Positions 23,930-32,561 are shown, counted from the stretch's first letter. The stretch: 64,000 nucleotides of DNA from Peptoniphilaceae bacterium (GCA_028726605.1 JAQYPV010000011.1:1-64000); one strand, 5' to 3'. Made by a program: numbers and translations. The notes: a model not told the origin generated them from the sequence alone.

Positions 23930-24285
23930 ACAACCTTATGTCCTGATTCAAGTTTCTGCACGAAGCCCAACATCATTTTCTTTTATTTTTGTAGATAATC
24001 TAATACAGGCGTAAAGTAAATAGCAAGGTGGTGAGAGGATAAGCGAAAGGGAACATCAGTTGCGTCTAACACAGATGAATCATGGAATCGTCACAGATAC
24101 AAATTGGTGAGAAAGACATGACACGAGTACTTCTTCCCTACTTGATCGAGCAAGAAAAACTAGAAAAAGCGGTACAAGGCGCGTAGGTGCTGCCTTCTGT
24201 CTGGGACAATTCCATTTTCTATCGGAATCGTCAAATGCGCATTACGAGCATTAGACGATTATATTTCTATTTTAGGAGACATAAA
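23930..24285. other. gap between recombinase ruin and GIY-YIG gene
   Basis: No gene of normal size. A 22-codon frame (24117-24185; TRVLLPYLIEQEKLEKAVQGA) looks like the cut end of some protein. ATTCC/GGAAT forms a small stem just before the next gene. Confidence 0.4.
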
Positions 24286-25164
24286 ATGCCAGGCAAATCA
24301 ATCAATTTACTTCTCATGGATGGCGATCCCAGTGGTCGCGTCAAGTGCTCTTTGGCCAACTGGACCGGTGTCGCCTACAGAATTCCACGGACCATGCTGG
24401 ACAAGGCCCGTAACATTGAAGCCTTAAAGCAGACGGGCGTTTATCTGCTCTTCGGTGCCGACCCCAAAACAGATGAACCTGTCGTCTATATTGGACAAGC
24501 GGCGGTGCGGAAGAACGGACTTGGTATCCTGAATCGTTGGGAAGAGCATAAAAGAAATAGCGAAAAAGATTGGTGGAACGAGGCGGTGGCACTTACAACT
24601 CGTGATAACTCATTCGGTCAGACTGAAATTAGTTACCTTGAGAATCGCTTCCGTAACATGGCAATTGAGGCAGGGCGTTATCAAGTCATGAATGGAAATG
24701 ATCCTTCACACGGCAATATTACCGAAGAAAAAGAAAGTGAAATGGAAGAATTCATTTCTTGCGCACGATTGATCATCGGTGCACTTGGATATAAGGTATT
24801 TGAACCGCTGATTTCCAGGAAACGACCGGAAGAAGATGCGCAGGAGCCAGTCGATGATGAACCGCTGCTCTATTTCAAATATCGTAATATTCATGCGACC
24901 GGAAAGCGCACGGCAGAAGGTTTTGTCGTCATGGCAGGCAGCCATATCTCACTTACTTTTACAAATAGCGTGCCTGAAGGTGTCGTTAAAAATCGTGAGA
25001 AGTTTTCATCATCCTATAGTGCAGATGGTATGCTGACTAAAGATCTCCTCTTCTCTTCTCCCTCAGCGGCAGCCGGCTTCGTTGGTGGCGCGTCTTTAAG
25101 TGGTAACGCTGCTTGGAAAACAGAGGATGGCAAGACACTCAAACAACTGGAATCGGAAGAATGA
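24286..25164 (+). CDS. GIY-YIG nuclease-family protein with DUF4357 domain
   Basis: The ATG at 24286 (AGGAGA upstream) gives 292 residues; the longer open frame from 24187 has no ribosome site. Residues about 40-110 carry the GIY-YIG pattern TGVYLLFG...VVYIGQA followed by an Arg and the glutamate in EISYLENRF. The C-terminal 90 residues (YRNIHATGKRTAEGFVV) match DUF4357, often attached to such nucleases. These proteins are widespread in defence islands, but their targets are mostly unknown. It stands alone downstream of the restriction-like cassette. Confidence 0.85.
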   Translation: MPGKSINLLLMDGDPSGRVKCSLANWTGVAYRIPRTMLDKARNIEALKQTGVYLLFGADPKTDEPVVYIGQAAVRKNGLGILNRWEEHKRNSEKDWWNEAVALTTRDNSFGQTEISYLENRFRNMAIEAGRYQVMNGNDPSHGNITEEKESEMEEFISCARLIIGALGYKVFEPLISRKRPEEDAQEPVDDEPLLYFKYRNIHATGKRTAEGFVVMAGSHISLTFTNSVPEGVVKNREKFSSSYSADGMLTKDLLFSSPSAAAGFVGGASLSGNAAWKTEDGKTLKQLESEE

Positions 25165-25281
25165 ACCTTTACACGAAGCCACATTTGTTAACGATGCTCT
25201 GTTTTCGATCACAATCCGTCGCTGATCGACCAAGATATCGACCAAGTTAAGAGCAAACAAGTTCGAGACCTTGGTCATGGT

Positions 25282-25410
25282 TTAGAGAACCGCAAACGCG
25301 ACCACGACCCAACCAAATGCTACGACCATAAAAACACCGATCGTCACCCAGACGCCAGTCACCACGCTGAGCGCATCCGGCACGAGTGAGGATTTTGTTT
25401 CTGCACGGTA
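25282..25410 (-). pseudogene. membrane-protein C-terminal fragment
   Basis: Read leftwards, the frame gives LYRAETKSSLVPDALSVVTG, then VWVTIGVFMVVAFGWVVVAF and a stop at 25282, a clear membrane helix. There is no start codon and a stop lies just upstream. On the plus strand, 25222-25270 contains DQDIDQV-like repeats that resemble those of nearby ATPase remnants. Both look like debris. Confidence 0.3.
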
Positions 25411-25423
25411 AAGTTGTTATACT
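25395..25423 (+). promoter_or_regulatory. promoter of the former abiE operon
   Basis: TTGTTT (25395-25400), a 17-base spacer and TATACT (25418-25423) form a good sigma-70-type promoter 39 bases before the abiEi remnant. Confidence 0.5.
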
Positions 25424-25461
25424 AACCGTGTGGAAACAACAATTCGGAAAGACGGCTCAGG

Positions 25462-25840
25462 ATGAATTACCAGAAACAAATTGCTCAGATGCTTGAGCGA
25501 AATGACGGTGTTATAACGACGGCAGACATCAAAGCCAAAGAGATCCCGACCATTATCTGACACGCATGGTTCGCGATGGCCAACTGACGAGAATCGGTCG
25601 TGGCAATAAATGAGTGATTAGGGTGACTATGATGAACTGGCACTGTTTCAGGCGCAGTTTAAGAAATCGGAACGTACGATCTGTGACTTAATCGCCCATC
25701 GTGATCAGGTGGAGCCGGAAGTTTTTGGTAAAGTGCTCAGACGGTATGCCAGACAAGGGGATTTCAATCAGCTCTATCAAATGTCTAAAACTCTGGGCAT
25801 GACGGATAGGGTGCAACAGACCATGGAAGTGCTTGTATGA
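25462..25840 (+). pseudogene. abiEi: abiEi antitoxin remnant
   Basis: Starting at the ATG, the frame encodes NYQKQIAQMLERNDGVITTA, a winged helix of AbiEi-type antitoxins, and stops at 25558-25560. The next frame continues YLTRMVRDGQLTRIGRG and stops; a third frame resumes GDYDELALFQAQFKKS and, after an apparent internal deletion, RTICDLIAHRD, finishing at 25840. Two frameshifts and a missing middle show it is dead. AbiEi normally represses and neutralises the AbiEii nucleotidyltransferase toxin. Confidence 0.7.
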
Positions 25841-25908
25841 ATAAGGCCAAACTGACCGCTCTGTGTCATAAAATCAGCAAGAAAAAAGGAAGTGCTTCCT
25901 CATTTTGA
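25837..25908 (+). pseudogene. abiEii: abiEii toxin N-terminal remnant
   Basis: ATGA overlap with the abiEi stop, then NKAKLTALCHKISKKKGSAS and a stop after 23 residues. The start fits the N-terminus of AbiEii toxins; the nucleotidyltransferase body is deleted. Confidence 0.55.
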
Positions 25909-26059
25909 CTTTAGCACGAACCGGTACTCATGCTGATTTGCTGAATGGGTAAATTGGTGATGAATAAATATATACATAAGGAATAACTTGATCGCTAACC
26001 GACCAAGATGTGCGACCAAGTTACCGACCAAGATAGAGATAGGAAGGAGGTTTAGGTCA

Positions 26060-27061
26060 ATGAGTCAATACAAGCCGCCCTTTCAAATGACGGACAAGAT
26101 CATCAACCTTGTTGCTTCCATCAGCGAACAGCTCGGAAGAATTAAGGTGCTGTCACACGGTAATATGAACCCGCACCTAAGAAAGGAAAACAGGATCCGC
26201 ACGATCCACTCATCACTTGCGATCGAGCACAATTCACTTTCCCTTGAGCAAGTCACCGCAATTGTGGATGGCAAGCACATTTTAGGCAATCCTAATGAGA
26301 TTCGTGAGGTCAAAAACGCTTACGACACGTATGAGCTCATGCTTTCACTCGATCCCTATTCTGTCGATGATCTACTCAAGGCGCACAGGGTGATGATGGA
26401 CGGATTAATTCCAGAAAACGGCGTATTTCGTTCTGGCGGAGTGGGCGTCTTTAATCAAGACGTGCTCGTTCATATGGCCCCTCCAGCAAAGCTTGTTCCT
26501 GAGGAAATTCGGAATCTGTTCACTTGGTACAAGTCATCAGAAATTCACCCGCTGATCCGTAGCGCTATTTTTCATTACGAGTTCGAGTTCATCCATCCAT
26601 TTGCCGACGGAAATGGACGCATGGGCAGAATGTGGCATAGTCTGCTTTTGGGAAAATGGAATGCGATATTCTACTGGCTGCCGATTGAAGAGCTGATTCG
26701 CTCCCGGCAGCAGGAGTACTATGACTCTCTTGGCAAATCGGACATGGAATCTGATAGCAGTGTATTTGTCGAGCTTATGCTGGAAATCATCCTCGATACA
26801 TTGAAAGAAACGACGGTCGTAGGAAATGCTGACGACGCGGTTAAGAAGACAAAACCTTCCATACAGAAGCTGCTTGATGTTCTCGGTGATGAGGAATTGT
26901 CCGCTGCTCAAATCATGGAGAGACTTGGCCTTTCTCACAGACCGACGTTTCGCAAGAACTATCTGAATCCAGCATTCGCACAGGGAGTTATCGAAATGAC
27001 GATTCCTAACAAGCCGAACAGCCGAAATCAGAAGTACCGAAAGATACAAATGAAACACTGA
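26060..27061 (+). CDS. Fic/DOC-family protein
   Basis: The ATG at 26060 follows AAGGAGG, giving 333 residues. The motif HPFADGNGRMGR (179-190) is the complete Fic active site that transfers AMP or a related group to a target protein. The N-terminal inhibitory helix reads SLAIEHN (52-58): Ser and Glu56 are present, but the residue after Glu is His rather than Gly/Asn, so autoinhibition may be altered. A C-terminal winged helix (about 270-333; AAQIMERLGLSHRPTFRK) suggests DNA binding. It lies between AbiE ruins and an ATPase remnant and has its own ribosome site. Confidence 0.9.
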   Translation: MSQYKPPFQMTDKIINLVASISEQLGRIKVLSHGNMNPHLRKENRIRTIHSSLAIEHNSLSLEQVTAIVDGKHILGNPNEIREVKNAYDTYELMLSLDPYSVDDLLKAHRVMMDGLIPENGVFRSGGVGVFNQDVLVHMAPPAKLVPEEIRNLFTWYKSSEIHPLIRSAIFHYEFEFIHPFADGNGRMGRMWHSLLLGKWNAIFYWLPIEELIRSRQQEYYDSLGKSDMESDSSVFVELMLEIILDTLKETTVVGNADDAVKKTKPSIQKLLDVLGDEELSAAQIMERLGLSHRPTFRKNYLNPAFAQGVIEMTIPNKPNSRNQKYRKIQMKH

Positions 27062-27133
27062 CCGATGGCACGTGTATTGAAACGCCCTTTAATAAATCCG
27101 TATCCAGTGTAAGATAGATTTTGCAATCCGGCG

Positions 27134-27301
27134 GTTCCGATAACCACGGAGGAAGAATACGGCGAGGGCGTTGATAGGATGTGCAAGGAAACGAAGGCAC
27201 TCAGAATCATCACAGAAATGAAAAAAGGCGGGATAATTGCTGCGATTTCAGGTCAGGGCAAAGGTCGGTACATTCTGAACATAGCTCAAGATAAGAGGTA
27301 A
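27134..27301 (+). pseudogene. C-terminal fragment of an AlbA-type ATP-binding regulator
   Basis: The open frame reads TEEEYGEGVDRMCKE and then KKGGIIAAISGQGKGRYILN before a stop at 27301. The first phrase is characteristic of the C-terminal part of AlbA_2-domain ATP-binding proteins. The rest is missing, and no start or ribosome site exists. Confidence 0.4.
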
Positions 27302-27306
27302 TTTGA

Positions 27307-27870
27307 ATGGAACATAAAGGCACTGTCAGTATTGAGACCTCGCGGCTCCTTTTGCGGAGGTTTAACGAAAAAGATGCGGAGGCGGCCTATAAAAACTGGG
27401 AAAGCGATGCAAAAGTTACGAAATATCTGCGTTGGCAGACATATGATGATGTTCACGAGACTGAGCGAGTAATCGATGAATGGATTCGCTCTTATCATGA
27501 TCTGTCATTTTATCAATGGGCTATAGAGCTTAAGGAAATAGGCGAGCCAATCGGCAGCATCTCTGTTGTGGAACAGGATGAATGTACCAATAAAGTCCAT
27601 ATCGGATACTGCATCGGAAGCAGATGGTGGCATCAAGGAATCACCACAGAGGCCTTTAAGGCGATCATTCCGTTTCTTTTTAACGAGGTGAAAGCGGATA
27701 GGATTGAGGCGCAGCATGATCCGGATAATCCGCATTCAGGGAATGTGATGAAAAAGTGCGGTCTGAAATATGAGGGCACACTGCGAAAGGCAGACTGGAG
27801 CAACCGGGGTATTGTCGATGCCTGTATGTATAGCCTCTTGCGAGAGGAGTGGATGGAAGAAAGGATTTGA
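27307..27870 (+). CDS. GNAT acetyltransferase (RimJ/RimL type)
   Basis: The 187-residue protein has the RimJ/RimL-like order: TSRLLLRRFNEKDAEAAYKN near the start, IGSISVVEQD strand, GYCIGSRWWHQGITTEAFKA (the acetyl-CoA pyrophosphate loop, QGITTEA) and HDPDNPHSGNVMKKCGLKYE (the N-P-x-S helix). It would acetylate an N-terminus, an antibiotic or another small amine; the substrate is unknown. AAGAGGTAA before the ATG could serve as ribosome site. Complete in length. Confidence 0.88.
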   Translation: MEHKGTVSIETSRLLLRRFNEKDAEAAYKNWESDAKVTKYLRWQTYDDVHETERVIDEWIRSYHDLSFYQWAIELKEIGEPIGSISVVEQDECTNKVHIGYCIGSRWWHQGITTEAFKAIIPFLFNEVKADRIEAQHDPDNPHSGNVMKKCGLKYEGTLRKADWSNRGIVDACMYSLLREEWMEERI

Positions 27871-28007
27871 TTCCTTTTAACGATAATACTGTTTAACGAT
27901 TTAAGGAAGGGGTGCCGCTTTCGAGCACAGCTGCGGCTGCAGATTACAATTTCATCCCGGCAGGGCGCACCTCTGCAAGGGTGTCCGGATGGCGGATACC
28001 CCAGAAG

Positions 28008-28124
28008 TCAAGCGGTTTCGGGGCTGATGACACGGATAACAGACGGTAACATGATCGAACGTGCGTTCACTTTGGTCCAGCCATCGTCTGTCGTGTACAT
28101 GACCAGTTCGGAATGATTCGCCAT
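28008..28124 (-). pseudogene. RhuM-like N-terminal fragment
   Basis: The 38-residue frame begins ANHSELVMYTTDDGWTKVNA, the usual start of RhuM-family (virulence/phage-linked) proteins, and then diverges and stops. It follows immA by 22 bases on the same strand. Between 27871 and 28007 I see only short GC-rich hairpins. Confidence 0.4.
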
Positions 28125-28145
28125 GTTCTTCTGCTTGCTTCCGTT

Positions 28146-28700
28146 TCAGCACCCGCTCCAATCTTCCGGATCGGGCGTATAGGTTTTCAGAAAATCGCTT
28201 TGCGGTCGCTCGACGTGAAACAGGGTTGCATCCAGCTTTCCCATCTTCGCCATCTCCGAGATCTTCAGATTCAGAAGATTCACATCCACGTCCAGTTCTG
28301 TTGCCATCTCCAAATCGCTCTGCCCAGAGCGCAAAACGCGCCGCACGTCTGCATCAGAGATCAACAGGTGGCAGGCGAAGATATTGGCTTCCAGCTCGTA
28401 CCGGTTCGTGGGATTGAACACTTTGTTCTCCTGAAACGGCGCGCCATTTTTGCACAGCGATCGGTGCAGTTGATCGTGACCCAGCTCGTGCGCCAGAATC
28501 GTCTTTTTCTGATGTCCAACGTCTTCGGAGAGAAAGATATAGCGATTGCGTTCAATCACGCCATACATGCCGAGCAGGTGTGTGGTTCCGATCAGCGGCA
28601 AGATCGTGATATTCATCGCGTCCACAAGCTCCTCGGGACTCCTCGTCTTATAGCGACGAACGAGGCTCTTTACCTTGTCATAAATCCAGAAGTTCGCCAT
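28146..28700 (-). CDS. immA: ImmA/IrrE-family metallo-endopeptidase
   Basis: The 184-residue protein has the zinc-protease motif HELGH at 71-75, with the third ligand expected in NRYELEANIFACHLL. ImmA proteases cleave the partner XRE repressor and so derepress a mobile element or prophage after damage or quorum signals. The repressor gene lies nine bases upstream. The genes such a pair would control are not visible, so this is either a stranded regulatory pair or one controlling a divergent transcript toward 29.2 kb. Confidence 0.9.
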   Translation of the reverse strand: MANFWIYDKVKSLVRRYKTRSPEELVDAMNITILPLIGTTHLLGMYGVIERNRYIFLSEDVGHQKKTILAHELGHDQLHRSLCKNGAPFQENKVFNPTNRYELEANIFACHLLISDADVRRVLRSGQSDLEMATELDVDVNLLNLKISEMAKMGKLDATLFHVERPQSDFLKTYTPDPEDWSGC

Positions 28701-28709
28701 GCTCTTTCC

Positions 28710-29111
28710 TCACCAGGACTTCTTCCGTCCGTACTTTTTGTTCTCCTGTTTCGCTTTCCAGTAGGCTTCCGTGATGGCAGCAAAAGCGGCATCACGGTCT
28801 TCCTCTGAAAGGGTACCGCCGGCGAACATCGCTGTCACACCTTCCGTGAGCGCTTGAATCTTGTTCATCTCGCGGTTGCCATAGCGACCCTGCACTTGGG
28901 ACAGGAAATGATCCGTGTCCTCTAGAAGATAGTTGTAATCCACATGCATCACGTCCGCGATCTTCTTGTAGACCTCGACTGATTTGGGATAGCGCTGGCC
29001 GCTTTCATACATGAAGAGTGTCCGCGTGGAAACGCCAATGTCTTTTGCCAAATCTTCTTGGCGGATTTTATTGTCCTTGCGATACTTGCGGATCTTTTCG
29101 CCGAAGTTCAT
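28710..29111 (-). CDS. XRE-family repressor (ImmR-like)
   Basis: The ATG at 29111 is preceded by GAGGAGGAAG, giving 133 residues; the in-frame extension to 29177 has no ribosome site. The helix-turn-helix is RQEDLAKDIGVSTRTLFMYE (about 17-36), followed by a helical C-terminus of about 60 residues. Together with the adjoining ImmA protease it forms the classical ICEBs1/prophage-type repressor-antirepressor pair. The region 29112-29260 upstream is the likely operator/promoter. Confidence 0.88.
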   Translation of the reverse strand: MNFGEKIRKYRKDNKIRQEDLAKDIGVSTRTLFMYESGQRYPKSVEVYKKIADVMHVDYNYLLEDTDHFLSQVQGRYGNREMNKIQALTEGVTAMFAGGTLSEEDRDAAFAAITEAYWKAKQENKKYGRKKSW

Positions 29112-29583
29112 CGCTTCCTCCTCGTTGAATCTTCCCAATCTTAAAGATAGACCGGAGCATAGCGTCACGATATCCATTCTCGTTTCAGTATGATGTTCAT
29201 GAATCAGAACTGAACTACGTATATTTTAGCACATCGGAATCATAAATAATCTAAATAGGCAAGAGAGGAAGGGCTTAACATGCAAAAGAGAAAGGAGCCA
29301 GATTGAGAGATATTTTTAGCAAGCACATCAATTCTGTGTTACCATTGTCTGCGAGGTTCTCCTTTCTTCTACGAGTGATATTTGGTCGGTAGCATTCCAT
29401 AGGAAGTGAGAGCCTTTTTCTATGGGAGTTCATTTTCCCAAACACAATTTATCTCACACTCTCAAACGAAATACCCGTTTGTGATACAACGACCTCAGAC
29501 TGAGCCTCGACATCAGACCCTCACCATCGCGACGGCCAAAAGCCTCTTCAACTCAGCTAAACCAGAACAAAAAGGAGAATACC
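29112..29583. other. divergent control region between immR and pepT
   Basis: AT-rich promoter-like DNA (TATATTTTAG near 29220) and a GTTC-N8-GAAC inverted repeat close to 29188-29203 that could be an ImmR operator. An eight-codon frame at 29280 has no supporting features. No gene is supported. Confidence 0.4.
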
Positions 29584-30798
29584 ATGGAAAGACCCATTGA
29601 TCGTTTAAAACGCTACGCCAGCGTGGACACGCAGTCGAATCCAGATAGGGACACTTGCCCCAGTTCCGAAGGACAGTGGACGCTCGCGCATCTGCTGGAA
29701 AAGGAGATGGCCGAAATTGGACTCACGGAGATCTCACTCGATGAAAATGGCTACTTGTTCGGCACGCTGCCCGCTACGACGGACGAGCCCGTGCCGACGC
29801 TTGGCTTTTTGGCGCACTTGGACACCAGCCCCGACTTTCCCGGCGATGCGACAACATCGCGCTTCGTCGTCGTCGATGGCGATGAAATTGAGCTCGGACA
29901 CGGACGCACGCTCACCGCGGAGTTCTTTCCGCCGCTTCTCGATCTGAAGGGCGAGGAACTCCTCGTCACGGATGGTGCAACCCTTTTGGGTGCGGATGAC
30001 AAAGCAGGGATTGCCGACATTCTCTCCGCCATGGAGTACCTCGCTCAGCACCCCGAGATTCCCCATGGCAAAGTGCGCGTCGGCTTTACGCCCGACGAAG
30101 AAATTGGCCGTGGGCCCCATCGCTTCAACATCGAAACCTTTGGCGCGGACCTCGCGTATACCGTCGATGGGAGCCTACTCGGAGAGCTCAATTACGAGAG
30201 CTTTAACGCTTGCGACGCGTGGGTTGAAATCACCGGCGAGAGCATTCATCCGGGATCGGCCAAAAATCGGATGATTAACGCCCAGCAAATTGCCATGGAA
30301 CTGCATGGCATGCTCCCCGCCCAGATGCGACCGGAGTATACCGAAAATCACGAAGGCTTTTACATGCTCAGTCACATCGAGGGAGAAGTTTCGAGGACTT
30401 CCATGGAATACATCATTCGGGACCACGACCGGGGCAAATTTGAAGCGATGAAAGAGTTTCTGCAGAACGTGGTGGATTTTCTCAACAAAAAATACGGAAG
30501 CCGCATTACGCTAAAAATTGAGGATAGCTATTACAATATGGCCGACGTCATCACAAAACATCCGAAACTGATGGAAATTGCGACGACGGCACTCGAAGCC
30601 TGCGGCGTCACGCCCGATATTTCACCCATTCGGGGCGGAACAGATGGCTCGCAGCTCTCCTACATGGGGCTGCCCACCGCAAACCTCTTCGTCGGATCGC
30701 ACGGCGCTCACGGCCCCTACGAAGTTGCCGTGACCCGCTGGATGGACAAGGCGCGCGACGTCATCGTGGAAATTGTGAAGCGCTTTGCCGAAGAGTAA
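29584..30798 (+). CDS. pepT: tripeptide aminopeptidase T
   Basis: The 404-residue M20 metallopeptidase carries LAHLDTSPD (His78, Asp80), LGADDKAGIA (bridging Asp), TPDEEIGRGP (catalytic Glu and ligand), the dimerisation-domain segment and a closing FVGSHGAHGPYE. PepT removes the N-terminal residue from tripeptides in the cytoplasm, the last step of peptide feeding. AAAAGGAG precedes the ATG. Monocistronic; it marks the return to GC-rich core sequence. Confidence 0.96.
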   Translation: MERPIDRLKRYASVDTQSNPDRDTCPSSEGQWTLAHLLEKEMAEIGLTEISLDENGYLFGTLPATTDEPVPTLGFLAHLDTSPDFPGDATTSRFVVVDGDEIELGHGRTLTAEFFPPLLDLKGEELLVTDGATLLGADDKAGIADILSAMEYLAQHPEIPHGKVRVGFTPDEEIGRGPHRFNIETFGADLAYTVDGSLLGELNYESFNACDAWVEITGESIHPGSAKNRMINAQQIAMELHGMLPAQMRPEYTENHEGFYMLSHIEGEVSRTSMEYIIRDHDRGKFEAMKEFLQNVVDFLNKKYGSRITLKIEDSYYNMADVITKHPKLMEIATTALEACGVTPDISPIRGGTDGSQLSYMGLPTANLFVGSHGAHGPYEVAVTRWMDKARDVIVEIVKRFAEE

Positions 30799-31186
30799 AG
30801 CCCTGCTGATTTCAGGAAAATGCGCTACAAAATCAGGAAAATGAATGAGGCGCTTTGTCGCTTGGCAAGGCGCCTCGTCGATGCGATAACCATTCCCTTA
30901 ATTTGCACCATTTTATAAGGGAATGATGAGCCGGTAAGGGAATCTTATTTCATTCTGGTGCATCGCGATTGTTTCGTCGGTGGACGGCCGGCCTCACAGT
31001 GACTGAACGAAAAACAAACGCCTGACGTTGGCGGCTTTGAAGCCCGTCACCTCACTGTAGCGTCGTTGCTGAGAGTCTCGTCTCAAAATGGATATATATT
31101 ATATATTTTGCAAATATAAACGTTTTTCGAACCATTTTTATGAGGCCTCAATTTGGGCTTCATGGGGAAATGGACAAACGCCGTTC
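30799..31186. other. gene-free stretch with hairpins
   Basis: GAGGCGC/GCGCCTC (about 30847-30876) and CATTCCCTTA (30891-30900) / TAAGGGAATG (30916-30925) form stems; the TAAGGGAAT core recurs near 30935. The first may terminate pepT. No coding sequence is supported. Confidence 0.45.
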
Positions 31187-31440
31187 TCCCATGACATTTT
31201 CAGGGCGATTTTGTGTTGCTATTTTCAAAATCAGCTTTTCAACCACACGATCCGCCCCGTGGATGTGGTTGCGATGTCGATTTGCGGAATAGCCACCACA
31301 AATCCGGCCTGTATAGTGATGAATGCGTCATGGGAAAAACGCTTATCGAAGATCTCCCATGACTTTCGAGCGCCCTGCGGTGGTTGCAAAATGCGGAATC
31401 GGGATATCCACTCACGGGGCCTGAAAAGGTGATTGTTTTG
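31187..31440. repeat. degenerate inverted-repeat region
   Basis: TCCCATGAC occurs at about 31189 and 31357, and its inverse GTCATGGGA at 31328. The blocks GCCCCGTGGAT (near 31255) and ATCCACTCACGGGGC (near 31410), and CAGCTTTTCAAC against CTGAAAAGGTG, are partially complementary. The whole stretch can fold back imperfectly on itself. No gene is supported up to 31588. Confidence 0.35.
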
Positions 31441-31588
31441 AGCATTTTGAGATCTCAACCACGCCGGCGGAGGCTAAGAGGGGAAGGACTCCCTTTGTGT
31501 CGATGCCGATCGCCCAACTCCCCGGCTCACCTGCAGCCGACGCCAAGCGCCCAGCTCCCCCGCCGCAATCCCCTATCGCTTCAACGGC

Positions 31589-32539
31589 TTACACCAAACT
31601 CTCCAACGCCTCTCCCCGCACGAACCGCGCGGCATTGGCAAACACCAGACGCGCGCGCTTTTCCATGGCCTCTTCCGTGAAGTAGCCGATGTGCGGCGTG
31701 AGTAACACGTGAGGCGCGCCGAACAGCGGGCTTTTCTCCAGAGGCGGCTCCTGATCGAACACGTCGACGCCCGCACCGGCGATGGTTTCAGACGCCAGCG
31801 CCGCCGCCAGATCCTGCGCGTTCACGATGGGCCCGCGCGCCGCATTGATGAGAATGGCGCTCTTTTTCATGAGCGCAAACTGCGGCGCCGCCAAAAGGCC
31901 CTTCGTCTGTGGCGTCGCCGGCAGATGCACCGTCACGATGTCCGAGACCTTGAGCAGCTCGTTCAGCGGCAAATACGCAAGTCCCAGCGCCTTCGCCTCT
32001 TCATGTTCACTGCGATTGTAGCCGACGAGCTTCGCCCCAAACGCCTTAAAGAGCGCCGCCACTCGCATGCCGATGCGCCCCGTACCGATGATGCCGACCG
32101 TGCGACCGTGAATCTCTAGGCCCATGAAGTCCACCGCGCGTCCACCCTTCCGCGTGGCCGCATCGGCCTCCCGGAGCTCGCGCAGAAGCGAAAGCGTCAT
32201 CCCCAAGACCAGCTCCGCTACGGCGTCATCCGAATACCCCGCTGCATTCGAAACCGCAATGTCCCGCGCCTTCGCCACATCGACCGGCACGTGATCCGTC
32301 CCCGTAAACGCGACGTTGATGTACTTGAGATTCGGCGCGGCGTCCAGCGCCTCTTTCGGCAGTGGGGCGTTCGCTAAGATCAGCTGATCGCAATCCGCCA
32401 CGCGCTCCGTCCAATCGGCAAGCGACGTGGGCTTTTCGTCAAACACGACGCACTCGTGACCCTCCGCACGAAGCGGCGCCGCCAATTCCTCCAAAAGCTC
32501 CTGATCGATGAACAACGGCTCGGCGACCACAGTTTTCAT
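31589..32539 (-). CDS. D-isomer-specific 2-hydroxyacid dehydrogenase
   Basis: The 316-residue protein has the split NAD fold (VGIIGTGRIGMRVA) and all three catalytic residues of the family: Arg in INAARGPIVN, Glu in DVFDQEPPLE and His in LTPHIGYFT. It interconverts a 2-keto acid and its D-2-hydroxy acid (lactate, glycerate or longer acids); the exact substrate is not predictable. It starts 22 bases after comF, with AAAGGAA upstream, as the last gene of the upp-murA-recD2-comF run. A glycerate/hydroxypyruvate role would fit the glycerate genes at 55-58 kb but is speculation. Confidence 0.92.
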   Translation of the reverse strand: MKTVVAEPLFIDQELLEELAAPLRAEGHECVVFDEKPTSLADWTERVADCDQLILANAPLPKEALDAAPNLKYINVAFTGTDHVPVDVAKARDIAVSNAAGYSDDAVAELVLGMTLSLLRELREADAATRKGGRAVDFMGLEIHGRTVGIIGTGRIGMRVAALFKAFGAKLVGYNRSEHEEAKALGLAYLPLNELLKVSDIVTVHLPATPQTKGLLAAPQFALMKKSAILINAARGPIVNAQDLAAALASETIAGAGVDVFDQEPPLEKSPLFGAPHVLLTPHIGYFTEEAMEKRARLVFANAARFVRGEALESLV

Positions 32540-32561
32540 GGTGATTCCTTTCTTTTATTTC

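Noticed and set aside
24187..24285. GTG start giving a longer GIY-YIG protein
   Set aside because: The extra residues are not family-like, and the ATG at 24286 has AGGAGA at the right distance.
25988..26059. Longer Fic protein
   Set aside because: The extension reads through degenerate DQ-type repeats in the wrong frame; AAGGAGG marks the ATG at 26060.
31088..31432. 114-codon rightward frame
   Set aside because: It crosses the fold-back repeat region and has no ribosome site or domain.
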